Counted from the stretch's first letter, positions 8,062 through 17,893 are shown. The stretch: 64,000 nucleotides of DNA from Microcoleus vaginatus WJT46-NPBG5 (GCA_019359355.1 JAHHHM010000003.1:248001-312000); one strand, 5' to 3'. Notes: a model not told the origin generated them from the letters alone. Numbers and translations: made by a program.

Positions 8062-10023
8062 TCAAGAAAACATCCCGTTAATCATATCGCGGTAGTGTTC
8101 CATCACAACGGGTCGCTTAATTTTCAGCGTTTGTGTCATCATGCCGTTTTCCATCGTAAAGGGTTCGGCAATCAGGCGGAAGGGTCCAATCCGGTCGTCT
8201 GGGCGGTATCCGGGCCGGTTTGGCACTTCGCGATTTAATTCTTGGCGGAACAACTCTTGCACCGGCTTAAGGCTCAAATCCAGTGTTTTTTCATCTGCCG
8301 GCAACGAGATATTTTGCTCAATTGCCCATTTTTGCAGTGCGTCCAAGTTCGGCACAATCAAAGCACCTAGCACTTTTTGGTCTTGACCGACTAACATAAT
8401 TTGGTCAATGTAGGGACTGCGAACACAGGCATCTTCAATCGGCTGAGGCTCGATATTTTCTCCATTTGTTAGCACAATGGTATCCTTGGCGCGACCCGTG
8501 AGGACGATATCGTTACCCGGTGTCAGCCAGCCCAAGTCGCCGGTGTCAAACCAGCCGTCTTTGTCAATTGCCTTACTCGTTGCTTGGGGATTTTGAAAAT
8601 AGCCTTGCATGAGTTGCGGCCCTCGCGCCAGAACTAAACCACGTTCACCGGCTGGTAAAACTTGGCGAGTCTCTGGATCGACAATACGAATTTCGGTTGC
8701 TGGAAGAGGCCGGCCTGATGAACCGCGCAAGTTATGCCAAGGACGCCGTGCAGTTAAAACCGGCGTGGTTTCCGTCAAACCGTAACCCACCAGCAGTTGC
8801 ACTCCCACAATCTCAAAAAAGTTTTCTAAGTGCATTGCCAGGGAACCGCCTCCACAGATGGCGTACTTCATCCGGCCTCCTGTGGCTTGCCGGATCTTGC
8901 CGTAAACCAGCCGGTCTGCAAAGGTATGGAAGGGCCAAAAAGCGGCAGTTTTGATTCCAGCTAGTAACTTTTCAGGAAAGGAGGGCGGGTGAGGTTCTAG
9001 GCGCAATTCTTGCAGAGTGCGGCGAGATTTGATGTAATTTTGACTGAGATTCAGCAAGTTTTTCACCAATTTCTGCTTGTTCGCCGGCTGCTCACGAAAC
9101 TGTTTCTGAATCGCTTCATAAATCGATTCCCACAGACGAGGGACGGCGATTAAGTATTGCGGTTTGTATTGTTTTAAGTCTTGTTTAACGTGGCGAATGC
9201 TGGTGTAAATCTGGGTGCAACCTTGGGAGAGGAGGAAGTATTCTCCAATTCGCCCGAAGCTGTGCCAAGTGGGGAGAATCGTCAGGGCGCAGTCGCCCAT
9301 GTGCGCTTGGAGCGCCACCCCAAGGGTACTAATTTGATGCAGGAAGTTTGCATGGGTGAGGGTGACGCCTTTGGGTTTGCCGGTGGTGCCGGAGGTGTAG
9401 AGAAGGGTGGCTAGAGTGTCGCGTTTTGGCATAGCCAGCCGCAGCGTTTGGTTGGCTGCTTCTGCCATCAGTTGGCTGTAGTTGACAATTTTCAGGGTTT
9501 CTGATTCGGGGGGTTGTTCATCTGAGAGTAAAACAACCCACTGCACCGGCAACTCATCTAGCTGGGGGCGCAGTTTTTTCAGTGTGGCGAGGTTTTCTAC
9601 AACTAAGCCGGTGCTGCCACTATTTTCTAAGATATACAGCAGTTCATCCCGGTCTGCTTGAGAGGATCTCACGGCATCCGCGCCGCCGGCTGTCATAATA
9701 CCTTGATCAGCGATGAACCATCGGGGACTGTTATCAGAAAACAGGGCGACACGGGGGGGAACTCCGTCAATTGCTGGAGGTAAGCCTAATGACTGGATGC
9801 CGCCAGCAAACTGTTGAATTTGATCGGCTAGCTGCGTATAGGTAAGCTTGACTTCTGGTTTGCTGTGCGGGTCCCACAAGGCGAGTGTCTGGCTGAAGCG
9901 AGAACGCGCTAGGGGCCAAATTTCTGGCAGAGACTGCACAGAATTGTATTCTGCCATGTCGGCAATGTTGGCGCGTTCTCGCTCAGTCATGTAGGAATAA
10001 AGGTCGGTGGCGGGGGGATTCAT
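8062..10023 (-). CDS. AMP-dependent long-chain fatty acid--CoA/ACP ligase
   Basis: The product has 653 residues of the adenylate-forming superfamily. The P-loop YTSGTTGKPKGVTLTHANF lies near residue 210, the A5 motif GYGLTETTPVLTAR near 420, and the A8 hinge GWFDTGDLG plus LTGRAKDTIVLTNGENIEPQPIE near 500-525. These show a full long-chain acyl-activating enzyme. Cyanobacteria use such an enzyme (Aas) to recycle free fatty acids by loading them on acyl carrier protein, and that role is the likely one here. It is near the length of known Aas proteins. The YlqD gene follows 29 bases downstream. Confidence 0.88.
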   Translation of the reverse strand: MNPPATDLYSYMTERERANIADMAEYNSVQSLPEIWPLARSRFSQTLALWDPHSKPEVKLTYTQLADQIQQFAGGIQSLGLPPAIDGVPPRVALFSDNSPRWFIADQGIMTAGGADAVRSSQADRDELLYILENSGSTGLVVENLATLKKLRPQLDELPVQWVVLLSDEQPPESETLKIVNYSQLMAEAANQTLRLAMPKRDTLATLLYTSGTTGKPKGVTLTHANFLHQISTLGVALQAHMGDCALTILPTWHSFGRIGEYFLLSQGCTQIYTSIRHVKQDLKQYKPQYLIAVPRLWESIYEAIQKQFREQPANKQKLVKNLLNLSQNYIKSRRTLQELRLEPHPPSFPEKLLAGIKTAAFWPFHTFADRLVYGKIRQATGGRMKYAICGGGSLAMHLENFFEIVGVQLLVGYGLTETTPVLTARRPWHNLRGSSGRPLPATEIRIVDPETRQVLPAGERGLVLARGPQLMQGYFQNPQATSKAIDKDGWFDTGDLGWLTPGNDIVLTGRAKDTIVLTNGENIEPQPIEDACVRSPYIDQIMLVGQDQKVLGALIVPNLDALQKWAIEQNISLPADEKTLDLSLKPVQELFRQELNREVPNRPGYRPDDRIGPFRLIAEPFTMENGMMTQTLKIKRPVVMEHYRDMINGMFS

Positions 10024-10144
10024 GGCTTTAATTTTGGGTTTTAGTGCGTAAGTTTAGTATCTGAGGGGATTTGACGGGCTGTGGCAATTTTATGACAGTT
10101 GTTGAAGTTGCATTCGGCTTGCTTTTGGTTGATTTTTTGGTTTT

Positions 10145-10176
10145 TTAACCGCAGATGCACGCAGATAAACGCAGAT
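10145..10176 (+). repeat. Dispersed GCAGAT repeat, copy 1
   Basis: About 30 bases beginning AACCGCAGATGCACGCAG and ending ACGCAGAT are identical to the stretch at 42131-42161. The copy sits in the gap between recQ and the acyl-activating enzyme gene. Confidence 0.75.
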
Positions 10177-10210
10177 AAGGTTGAGGGTTGGATGCAGTGG
10201 TTGTTGGGTT

Positions 10211-12460
10211 TTAGGGTTGCTTTTCTTGCTCTGTGAGGGCTTTTTGTCCGTTTCGCACCCATGCGCCGACTAGCCGAATTTCTCCATAACTGTAGGTTTC
10301 TTCCAGATATTCATAAACGGGTTTGAGGGCGTGGGTTCCGACGGCTTCAATGGCTTGCAAGATTCTCTGCCGATCTGGTAATGGCACGATCTGGTTTAAA
10401 TCTACCGGCTGATTCATTTCTATCAGTTCAGCTAGATGATTGGTGATGGTGGTGGGTTTGAGGTTACGCTGTTTGGCAATTGCTTCGACGCTTAAACCTT
10501 GCCGGTGCAATTCCAGGGTTTGCATTTGGGTGTAGGAGGGAAGGTTGGCTGAATCTGGGGGGGTTTGTTTGAGGGTTGCCGATTCTGCTGAGGTGTTGTT
10601 ATTAAGACTCGCCCGTGGGCTGATGCCGTGTTCTTGGCAGTAAGCTTGGATTTCGGCGATGAAGCGCTGCCCGTATTGAGCGAGTTTGTAATCTCCGACG
10701 CCGGAAATTTGGCTAAATTCTTCGGGAGTTAGGGGTCTTTGCTGGGCCATCAATCGCAGGGTGGAATCGGCAAATACCATGTAAGGCGGGAGGGATTGCT
10801 CGTTGGCAAGTTGTTTGCGGAGTGATCGCAACCGGCCCACTAGCATTTCTATTTCTGCTGAGTGGCGATCTCTGTCTGTCTCCGTGCTGGCTGCCGGCAC
10901 GCTGGGAACGGCGATTGAAACTGAGCGTTGTTTTCGCAAAACTTCCCAACTGCGTTCGTTGAGTTTTAGGACTTGATAACCGTCTGTGGTTTCGTCTAGC
11001 AAACCTTGATGGATAAGTGATCGCCCTAATAATTTCCAATCATCGGCAGTTTTATCAAGACCAATGCCATAGGTTGAGAGTTCATGATGTTTGTACTGTA
11101 AGATTTTCTCTTTTTTGGAGCCGCGCAGTACGTCGATAATATAAGTCATGCCGAAGCGTTCTTTGCAACGGGCAACGCAGGAAAGAAATTTTTGGGCTTC
11201 AATTGTCCAGTCTTGGATGGGTTTGGGCTGCCGGCAGTTGTCGCAGGTGTCGCAGTTGCCGGCAAATTCTTCGCCAAAGTAACTCAGTTGGATGGTGCGC
11301 CGGCAGTCTGTGCCTTCGGCATAATCGATCATGCGGCGCAGTTGTTGGTGGGCGATGCGCTGTTCTTGAGGGTCGGGTTTTTGATCGATGAAGTGTTCGA
11401 TGCTTTTTTTATCGCCATAGCTGAAGAACAGGATACAGCGTGCCGGCTCTCCATCTCGCCCTGCCCGTCCCGATTCTTGATAATAGCTTTCTAAGTTGCG
11501 GGGCAAGTCGTTATGGATAACACAGCGCACATCGGGTTTATTGATGCCCATGCCAAAGGCGATGGTTGCTACCATAACTTGCACATCATCGCGAATGAAG
11601 CGAGTTTGATTGATGCTGCGCTGTTCGTCGCTCATACCGGCATGATAAGGCAGGGCGGATATTTTATCTTGTTGCAATTTAAAAGCAAGTTCATCGACTT
11701 TGCGCCGGCTGAGGCAATAGATAATGCTACTACCACCGGCTTGTTTGATGAGTTGCAGGAGTTCTCTATAAGATTGCTTGTTTTTGGGGCGAACTTCGTA
11801 GTAAAGATTAGGCCGGTTAAAGCTGGCAATATGAATACAAGGTTCCTGTAATGCCAGTTGCTGAATAATATCTTGGCGTACCCGAGTGGTGGCGGTGGCG
11901 GTTAGCGCCATGATCGGGATGTCTGGGTAGCGCCGGCGCAAGTGTTGCATTTGCCGGTATTCTGGGCGGAAGTCGTGTCCCCACTCGGAGACACAATGGG
12001 CTTCATCGATGGCAAAAGCACAGACACCCAGCAAGGATCGCACTTGCTCTAAGAAAGGTAAAAATCGGTCTGCTAACAGCCGTTCTGGGGCGACGTAGAG
12101 CAGTTTAATGTTGCCGGCAAGGATGGCTTCTTCACGCGCCCGGACTTCTTGCCAGTTAAGGGTACTGTTGAGAAAGGTTGCGCCAATACCATTATTTTGT
12201 AGCGCTTCGACTTGATCTTGCATTAAGGCGATCAGCGGCGATACCACCACTGTGACGCCGGGTTTTAGGAGTGCCGGCAACTGAAAGCACAGGGATTTTC
12301 CGCCGCCGGTGGGCATGATGATCAGCGAATCCCGGTGGGCTAAGGCATCCTCTACAATCTGCCGCTGTCCGGGACGGAAGCTGTCATAGCCAAAAAAATG
12401 TTTAAGTGCTTGTTCTAAAGACAAGGGCTGGGTTGCCGGTAACGGGATTTTTGCTGACAT
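10211..12460 (-). CDS. recQ: ATP-dependent DNA helicase RecQ
   Basis: The protein has 749 residues and unwinds DNA 3'-5' in repair and recombination. An N-terminal zone FGYDSFRPGQRQIV precedes Walker A IMPTGGGKS, the DEAH box AIDEAHCVSEWGHDFRPEY, motif III LTATAT, and motif VI YYQESGRAGRDG. A zinc-binding region follows with C-R-R and CDTCDNC, then the RQC winged helix. An HRDC domain (LRSLRKQLANEQ, ISGVGDYKLAQYG) lies at about 530-610. A further roughly 100-residue helix-turn-helix tail (LSVEAIAKQRNLKPTTITNH) extends it beyond the E. coli enzyme, as in many cyanobacterial and Bacillus RecQ proteins. Confidence 0.95.
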   Translation of the reverse strand: MSAKIPLPATQPLSLEQALKHFFGYDSFRPGQRQIVEDALAHRDSLIIMPTGGGKSLCFQLPALLKPGVTVVVSPLIALMQDQVEALQNNGIGATFLNSTLNWQEVRAREEAILAGNIKLLYVAPERLLADRFLPFLEQVRSLLGVCAFAIDEAHCVSEWGHDFRPEYRQMQHLRRRYPDIPIMALTATATTRVRQDIIQQLALQEPCIHIASFNRPNLYYEVRPKNKQSYRELLQLIKQAGGSSIIYCLSRRKVDELAFKLQQDKISALPYHAGMSDEQRSINQTRFIRDDVQVMVATIAFGMGINKPDVRCVIHNDLPRNLESYYQESGRAGRDGEPARCILFFSYGDKKSIEHFIDQKPDPQEQRIAHQQLRRMIDYAEGTDCRRTIQLSYFGEEFAGNCDTCDNCRQPKPIQDWTIEAQKFLSCVARCKERFGMTYIIDVLRGSKKEKILQYKHHELSTYGIGLDKTADDWKLLGRSLIHQGLLDETTDGYQVLKLNERSWEVLRKQRSVSIAVPSVPAASTETDRDRHSAEIEMLVGRLRSLRKQLANEQSLPPYMVFADSTLRLMAQQRPLTPEEFSQISGVGDYKLAQYGQRFIAEIQAYCQEHGISPRASLNNNTSAESATLKQTPPDSANLPSYTQMQTLELHRQGLSVEAIAKQRNLKPTTITNHLAELIEMNQPVDLNQIVPLPDRQRILQAIEAVGTHALKPVYEYLEETYSYGEIRLVGAWVRNGQKALTEQEKQP

Positions 12461-12728
12461 TGCCCTCAGTGTGTCATGTACCTCTCACTTATTTTATGGG
12501 TTGAGGGTGCCGGTGTCTGTTCCCGACAGTCGAGCAGTTCATTAATTCTTTAAAGATTTGTCCAATCAAGCTGCCGGTATAAATTCCTGTCGCTACCGGC
12601 TGTCTGCGTTCGATTTTACTTGAACTTGCTGTTCTCACTATTGGAATTTTGCGTAAAGAGGGATACACGTATCCGGTTATTTGCCGGTTGTGAAGAAATT
12701 TGTATGAGTACAGAATTTCGCATCTAGC

Positions 12729-12742
12729 GACCTTAAAAGGTC
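12729..12742. promoter_or_regulatory. Perfect 14-bp palindrome upstream of a doubtful small ORF
   Basis: GACCTTAAAAGGTC is a perfect inverted repeat 16 bases before the ATG at 12758. It could be an operator or chance. The surrounding gap from 12461 holds nothing else that I recognise. Confidence 0.25.
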
Positions 12743-12757
12743 TTGTGAGGACAGGAA

Positions 12758-13033
12758 ATGGTTATTCCCTTATGGTTGCATCCGACATACAATCCCCGTA
12801 ACCACCGGCTTTGTTTAATCAAGCCTGAAACTTCTCAAATTCACGAGTTGGCTACGAGTTCGCTTTCGGTGGTGACATCGGCTGCTGTGGGTGCGACTGT
12901 TGAGGTCGTTGTTGATAGCAGCTTTGTTTGTCCCATCACAGCCCAGAGTTTGCCGGAGTGCGCCTGCATGAAATCATCTCTCAAACTTCATGACTTTTGT
13001 GTTTTCTGTCCCGCAGCGCGGTTATCAAGCTAG
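12758..13033 (+). CDS. Possible small protein, unrecognised
   Basis: A 91-codon frame opens with ATG preceded by a plausible ribosome-binding site (GAGGACAGGAA). The product has seven Cys/His-containing spots, including CACMKSS and DFCVFCP, and no family I recognise. It fills an otherwise empty gap between divergent recQ and the DUF427 gene. It may be non-coding; the only positive evidence is the ribosome-binding site and the open frame. Confidence 0.25.
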   Translation: MVIPLWLHPTYNPRNHRLCLIKPETSQIHELATSSLSVVTSAAVGATVEVVVDSSFVCPITAQSLPECACMKSSLKLHDFCVFCPAARLSS

Positions 13034-13248
13034 TTGTAATTTGAGAAACTCTGTTTCTTGGAGTTATGCCCGATATTCGTGTGAGAAAATTCTTTTTTGA
13101 AATTACCAGATCCTTGCCGCAGTAGGAGCCGGCTGCGAATGGCAATTCCTCCTAAACTCAACATTTTTGCCTTTAAATTGCGAGGGGAGTTTACTGTACC
13201 GAGATGCTCAGGCACAATGTTGGTAAGCAGTTTTTAGTGGAGTCTCTT

Positions 13249-13530
13249 ATGCCAAAAGCAGTGTGGAACGGTACTGTGATAGCCGAAAGCGATCAAGGTC
13301 AAGTGGTGGAAGGCAATTATTATTTTCCGCCGGATGCGATTAAGCAGCAGTATTTCAAGGAAAGTAACACCCACACCACCTGTCCTTGGAAAGGGGTTGC
13401 GAGTTATTACAGCATTGAAGTTGAGGGTCAAGTTAATAAGGATGCGGCTTGGTACTATCCGCAGACAAAGGATGCAGCGAAGAACATTGAAGGATATATC
13501 GCATTTTGGAGAGGCGTGAAGGTTGAATAA
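13249..13530 (+). CDS. DUF427 family protein
   Basis: The product has 93 residues from the ATG at 13249, which has GGAG seven to eight bases upstream. An earlier in-frame start at 13204 lacks a ribosome-binding site. Features of the DUF427 family are visible: MPKAVWNGTVIAES at the start, a central YYFPPDAI segment, CPWKGVASYYS, AAWYYPQTKDAA, and a terminal YIAFWRGVKVE. The family adopts a small beta-rich fold and its biochemical role is not established. The gene ends just before a strong terminator, so it is probably monocistronic. Confidence 0.88.
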   Translation: MPKAVWNGTVIAESDQGQVVEGNYYFPPDAIKQQYFKESNTHTTCPWKGVASYYSIEVEGQVNKDAAWYYPQTKDAAKNIEGYIAFWRGVKVE

Positions 13531-13551
13531 AGGGTAAATTTTCTCTTTTTT

Positions 13552-13583
13552 AGAGGCGGTATATATACCGCCTCTGCTTTTTT
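13552..13583. terminator. Rho-independent terminator (bidirectional position)
   Basis: A perfect 24-base inverted repeat (AGAGGCGGTATA and its complement, 13552-13575) is followed by GCTTTTTTC. It lies between the DUF427 gene and a convergent gene. A T-rich run also precedes the hairpin, so it could serve both strands. Confidence 0.85.
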
Positions 13584-13589
13584 CATTGA

Positions 13590-15026
13590 CTACTTATTCA
13601 CGACTTCTTTATGCCGGCGCTGTTGGATGAGCCAGCGAGCTATTAACCCAGCTAAAATGCCGAGAAAAGCACTCATGAGCAGGGATGTAATGAAGGGATG
13701 AAGCGTGCGAGAGGTAAACGGTGGGTGAATCGGGTTTTCTGGCGTTAGGTGAGTGGTACTGCTGGAAACAACCACGGCTGTCCCGATGCCGGCTCCTAAC
13801 CATTTGATGGTGTCTTGCCGGCAGATTGCTCGCTCGGCTTGTTCAATTTCTACCATGCCTCTAATCGCACTGAGGACTTTTTCTAATAAGCCCGATCCAT
13901 GCTCAAAATAGCCCAAATCTGCTTGAATTTCTTCTTGTAAGTATAAACAGTTCTTTCGACTAAAGATTTCTAGAAAAACTAAATTGTCTGATTGCAGCTT
14001 TGCTTGAATTTTAGCGAGTTTTTCTTCATAACACTGGGCATTCATTTTAATCATGTGCCGGCATTGGTCTAAATCTCGCAGTAATCTAGAATATTCCAAT
14101 GCTGCCTTGGGAATTTTTTTTAAGACTCTTTTATATTTAAATAGTTCTTTACTATTTAAATCATTTCCCTCTTCTAAACTTCCTATCTTGTCTACTTCAT
14201 CTTCTATGGCTTTGTACGCATCATAAATATTTCTATAAACATTACGACTATTGAGATAAGATTGAACAATTTTGCTTCTATAATAAAATAAATCCATTAA
14301 TTCTTGATAGCATTTACCAAATTTTGTTTCGGTTACTGTATGGCAAAACAACCAAACTAAAATATGCTGGTGAGGTGGGCGCTGGTTTATAATGCCGTAT
14401 TCAAAAATAGCACTACCAAAAAGTAACCCATCCCGATTAAAATTAGGGCGGTGTAAAGGATCGGGAATGAAATCCTCAACACATTGATCTGCAAGTTCTC
14501 TTAAAAACTGTTTATCTTGATAATTTTGTCCCTCTGTTAACCAAGCTGTAATCAGCAGTGTTTGGCCCAGAGATGACTCGATAAATTCTGGCAGTAAGCA
14601 ACTATCTGGATTGAACTTACTCAGAATCGAAAGGTCTACAGATTCAGTTTTCTTGCCATTTTCTCGATCAGGCCGGCGCAGATTGAGCCAAAGCGCGTAA
14701 CTGTCGTGAGTTTGTAGTGGATAAGCAAAACCGACTATTTTGACAACTTGATGGTCGTTTAAAAGCAACTGACCATTAAACGGCAGAGAAACTTTGTTGT
14801 CTTTAATTTCTGTATCTTTGAGTAAATCAACACGCGGACTATCTGAAAATTTTTGCTGATCTAATTTTTGTGTCAGCTTGAGGTCTTCAATTTTGAGTTT
14901 TTCAAAGATTTGATCGCATTTTCTCCACAACTGGTTATCAGACTGTTTCCCAGTAGAGTCCCCATAGCCGTTGCGGAGATGAAATGCAAACAGGTGGATG
15001 TTAGGCGCGTAGACTTTATGATTCAT
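13590..15026 (-). CDS. Conserved-looking hypothetical protein with C-terminal membrane segments
   Basis: This 478-residue protein belongs to no family I can name. The N-terminal 200 residues are mixed alpha/beta and begin MNHKVYAPNIHLFAFHLRNG. The middle (about 240-400) is strongly helical and charged, with predicted coiled-coil character (YKRVLKKIPKAALEYSRLL, CYEEKLAKIQAKLQSD). Two hydrophobic segments near the end (WLGAGIGTAVVVSS and LLMSAFLGILAGLIARWLI) indicate C-terminal anchoring, with a basic tail RRHKEVVNK. The layout, a large soluble head tethered by its C-terminus, resembles sensor or effector proteins, but no catalytic motif is visible. It is convergent with the DUF427 gene, with the shared terminator between them. 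Confidence 0.7.
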   Translation of the reverse strand: MNHKVYAPNIHLFAFHLRNGYGDSTGKQSDNQLWRKCDQIFEKLKIEDLKLTQKLDQQKFSDSPRVDLLKDTEIKDNKVSLPFNGQLLLNDHQVVKIVGFAYPLQTHDSYALWLNLRRPDRENGKKTESVDLSILSKFNPDSCLLPEFIESSLGQTLLITAWLTEGQNYQDKQFLRELADQCVEDFIPDPLHRPNFNRDGLLFGSAIFEYGIINQRPPHQHILVWLFCHTVTETKFGKCYQELMDLFYYRSKIVQSYLNSRNVYRNIYDAYKAIEDEVDKIGSLEEGNDLNSKELFKYKRVLKKIPKAALEYSRLLRDLDQCRHMIKMNAQCYEEKLAKIQAKLQSDNLVFLEIFSRKNCLYLQEEIQADLGYFEHGSGLLEKVLSAIRGMVEIEQAERAICRQDTIKWLGAGIGTAVVVSSSTTHLTPENPIHPPFTSRTLHPFITSLLMSAFLGILAGLIARWLIQQRRHKEVVNK

Positions 15027-15456
15027 GGCTTAGAAGTTTGGACGGTGAGTCATTAATCCTGTCTTTAACTGCCTTGGGTAGGATAAAACAAAGATTTTTT
15101 TAATTAGCGATTCTTCGGCTAGGGTGTCCGTAGGGACTGTGGTATTTTCTATATGATAGCTAGCGAAACCGGCATTGCTAAGCTGCCAGTCATTTTTGCA
15201 TTAATCAAGAATAGTAACAGCAGCAAGGCAGTTATTGTATTATTGAAAAATTTCGGGTTGACACATTCCTTGTGTCGCTGGGCAAACTTCAATATTAATC
15301 CAGATTGATTTACAGGGAAACCAACAAGAGAGAAAAGCGAAAAAGTGACACCGGCAGCTCATGTTCCATTTCTGTAAGGGCCGTTGGTGAACGGTGGGAA
15401 GAGGGGCCGGCACACAGCCAGCGCCCTTCGGTTTCATTTTGGCATTTTGAAACCTG
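15027..15456. other. Gap without recognisable features
   Basis: About 430 bases lie between recR and the membrane-anchored unknown. Short frames occur on both strands but none has a ribosome-binding site or a recognisable product. I see no RNA gene or repeat. Confidence 0.5.
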
Positions 15457-16047
15457 TTATAACTCCCGTCGGCCTTCTAACGCCCGCGCCAGTGTCATCT
15501 CATCCGCATATTCTAGATCGGCACCCATTGGTAAGCCAAAGGCGATGCGCGTCACCTTTGTGAAAAGCTTAAGCGACCGGCCCACATAAAGTGTCGTCGT
15601 CTCTCCTTCCACACTGGGACTAATGGCCAGAATGACTTCCTTAATCTGTTGTCCACTCACCCGTTGCACGAGGGGTTGAATGCTCAGTTGCTCTGGGCCA
15701 ATTCCATCCATCGGGGAAATGACTCCGCCTAAAACGTGATACTTTCCGCGATACTCTCGCGTTTTTTCTAAAGCAATCACGTCGCGGGAGTCGGCAACCA
15801 CGCAGATCGTCTCGTTGTCTCTGGTGGGGTTGCGGCAAATTTCGCACACCGGCTCTGCTGAGAGGTGAAAACACACTTGACACAACCCGACTTGTTGTTT
15901 GGCCTCAATTAAAGCTTGGGCCAGCGCTTGGATTTCGGTGTCTGGTCGCTTGAGGATATGCAACGCTAAGCGCTGCGCGGTCTTCGGGCCAATTCCGGGT
16001 AACCGTTGCAGCTGCTCAATCAGACGAGCTAAAGGACGTGTGTAAAC
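15457..16047 (-). CDS. recR: Recombination mediator RecR with a non-standard start
   Basis: RecR acts with RecO/RecF to load RecA at gaps. The frame encodes the conserved N-terminal helix-hairpin-helix ([28 protein letters not shown]), the zinc finger [18 protein letters not shown], and the Toprim segment [18 protein letters not shown] followed by [11 protein letters not shown]. Total length is 196 residues, normal for the family. AAGGAGG stands 6 bases before a GTT codon at 16047, exactly where homologues begin. No ATG, GTG or TTG occurs in frame between the upstream stop and this point. The first standard start is a TTG at 15963, which would delete the hairpin-helix. Confidence 0.85.
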   Translation of the reverse strand, partial: VYTRPLARLIEQLQRLPGIGPKTAQRLALHILKRPDTEIQALAQALIEAKQQVGLCQVCFHLSAEPVCEICRNPTRDNETICVVADSRDVIALEKTREYRGKYHVLGGVISPMDGIGPEQLSIQPLVQRVSGQQIKEVILAISPSVEGETTTLYVGRSLKLFTKVTRIAFGLPMGADLEYADEMTLARALEGRREL

Positions 16048-16204
16048 TTTGAGCCTCCTTCGGTGGCTGTAAATCTCTATTACTATGATGACATTTCGAG
16101 GGAAGTTGCAACTAAGTAATAACTTAAAATTATCTATCAGGAAGTATTGGAGATGGGCCGGCAGCCTGGGATTAGGGGATTTTAGGGTTAGGAACTATGA
16201 TCAA

Positions 16205-17893
16205 TTAGTTTAAACAAGGTTTGGTTTGAAAACCTGTATTTCCGCTGACTTCAACATGACAGGATGCTTCGATTGCCCCTGTGTTATTTCCAGTATTATT
16301 TTTGATGGCGTTCCCGCTTCCGCCTGCGCTAGCTTTTACTAAAATTCCTCCCTTGACTGTGTTATTTTCAATTCGCACGTTTTCCATTGAATTAGATTGT
16401 TTATTGGTATCTGCTACAACATAAATAGATGCAGTGTTTGTGACATTATCAAATAAGTTGTTTTCAGTAATCTTGATATTACGAATTAAAGGAACTTTAT
16501 AAAAACCAATGTAAGAATTCCCCTGGTTTTTAGTAATGGTTGCTCCATTAACTTGAGTTCCCCCGCAGCATTCTTGAACTAAAATTCCTTCGCCATCAAC
16601 GCTGAGGTATTTAGAATCCATGATTCGATGCCGGTAAACTTGATAGTTATTTCCTTCTAGGCGAACATTCCAACCAGACCAATCAATTGCACGGTTTTCT
16701 AAGGTGACTGAACCTTGTGGTTCTTTAATGCCGGTGGGATCTGTCCACCATTGTTTATCTGCACTATCTTGAATTTGATTATCTTGAATGATTAAACCCT
16801 CACCAGACGCTTGAATTCCCACCCTCATGGTGTGGTAAACCCAGTTATCCCGAATAACAACTCCTTTGCGAAATAATCCTGGCTCGGTTTGCGGATTGCC
16901 GGCAAGGCTATATCCCCCGGCTTTAGAGCGATTTACTACAATTCCGTAATGATTGCCGTAGTGAAAGGGAACTTTATTACCTTCGGAATAAGTGATAATA
17001 TTGTTGCCTTTAAGGAGTCTAACTTTATAGCCTGGTTGATCGTAATTATCGGTCATCGCATCGTTAATCCGATTATTGGCAACTAAAACATTTTCAACAG
17101 CATTTATTTTTAAATTCGCAGCAAAGCGATGGCTGTATCGCATCCAGGGTTCTTGAAAAGAAGTATTGGGAATATTGGGATCTGGATCGGCAACGTTATT
17201 GTTACGAATGCCAAAGATGATAATATTTTTGTTTTTGCCGCTATTCGTATCTCCCTCCCAATAAATGCCGGCACGATTAATATCAATATTGACAAGACCA
17301 ATATTACTATCTTGATTAGGTGAAGCCGTTAGGATTTTTTTAAAAGCTGTCTGATTGGGAGTTCCGTTTCCTGATAACTTTGGCTCGTATTTGGGAAAGA
17401 CAAATTTTGTCGGGAGAGCATAAGAACCGGCTTTGGCATCTTGAACCGAAGGATTTGCTCCGCGAATCACAACCCCATTTTTTAGAGAAATACTATCTGT
17501 AAAATTATAAGTGCCTGCAGGAAAGTAAACCACCCCACCACCTGCGGTTGAGGCGGCATCTCGCGCGGCATTAAATCGCTTGATGGAAGAACCGTTAAAA
17601 TCTTTTATGTTATAAACGCAATTCCACTTAATTTGATTTGTCCAAGGATAAGTGGAATTGCCGTAACGAGCGGTAATTGGGTTATCTGTGGGGATGCCGG
17701 TGGCACGACTGCACGTAGATGAAGAGTTGGCAGTGGGTGCGGGGGTTTCGAATTGGGGAATTTCTAAGGCTGTCAGATAATTGTAGGCAACCGAAAGACT
17801 ATAAATTCCACCAAAAAAACTAAAGAATAAGGCAAAAACTAAAAAAACTTTCCAGAACTTTTTAAAACGCCGGTTCGCAGGTTTTCGGCTCAT
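16205..17893 (-). CDS. Membrane-anchored right-handed beta-helix (pectate lyase-like) protein
   Basis: The protein has 562 residues. A basic start (MSRKPANRRFKKFWK) leads into a hydrophobic segment at about 16-37, a signal anchor or uncleaved signal peptide. After a short linker, residues 85-560 contain a pectate-lyase-3 type entry (AAGGGVVYFPAGTYNFTDSI, LKNGVVIRGANPS) and many NN-rich turns (VLVANNRINDAM, VVIRDNWVYH, LIIQDNQIQDS, IKITENNLFDN, VRIENNTVKGG). These mark successive coils of a parallel beta-helix. It is probably extracytoplasmic and carbohydrate-acting or binding. The catalytic residues and substrate cannot be assigned. It stands alone between recR and the Mo-nitro_C gene. Confidence 0.8.
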   Translation of the reverse strand: MSRKPANRRFKKFWKVFLVFALFFSFFGGIYSLSVAYNYLTALEIPQFETPAPTANSSSTCSRATGIPTDNPITARYGNSTYPWTNQIKWNCVYNIKDFNGSSIKRFNAARDAASTAGGGVVYFPAGTYNFTDSISLKNGVVIRGANPSVQDAKAGSYALPTKFVFPKYEPKLSGNGTPNQTAFKKILTASPNQDSNIGLVNIDINRAGIYWEGDTNSGKNKNIIIFGIRNNNVADPDPNIPNTSFQEPWMRYSHRFAANLKINAVENVLVANNRINDAMTDNYDQPGYKVRLLKGNNIITYSEGNKVPFHYGNHYGIVVNRSKAGGYSLAGNPQTEPGLFRKGVVIRDNWVYHTMRVGIQASGEGLIIQDNQIQDSADKQWWTDPTGIKEPQGSVTLENRAIDWSGWNVRLEGNNYQVYRHRIMDSKYLSVDGEGILVQECCGGTQVNGATITKNQGNSYIGFYKVPLIRNIKITENNLFDNVTNTASIYVVADTNKQSNSMENVRIENNTVKGGILVKASAGGSGNAIKNNTGNNTGAIEASCHVEVSGNTGFQTKPCLN

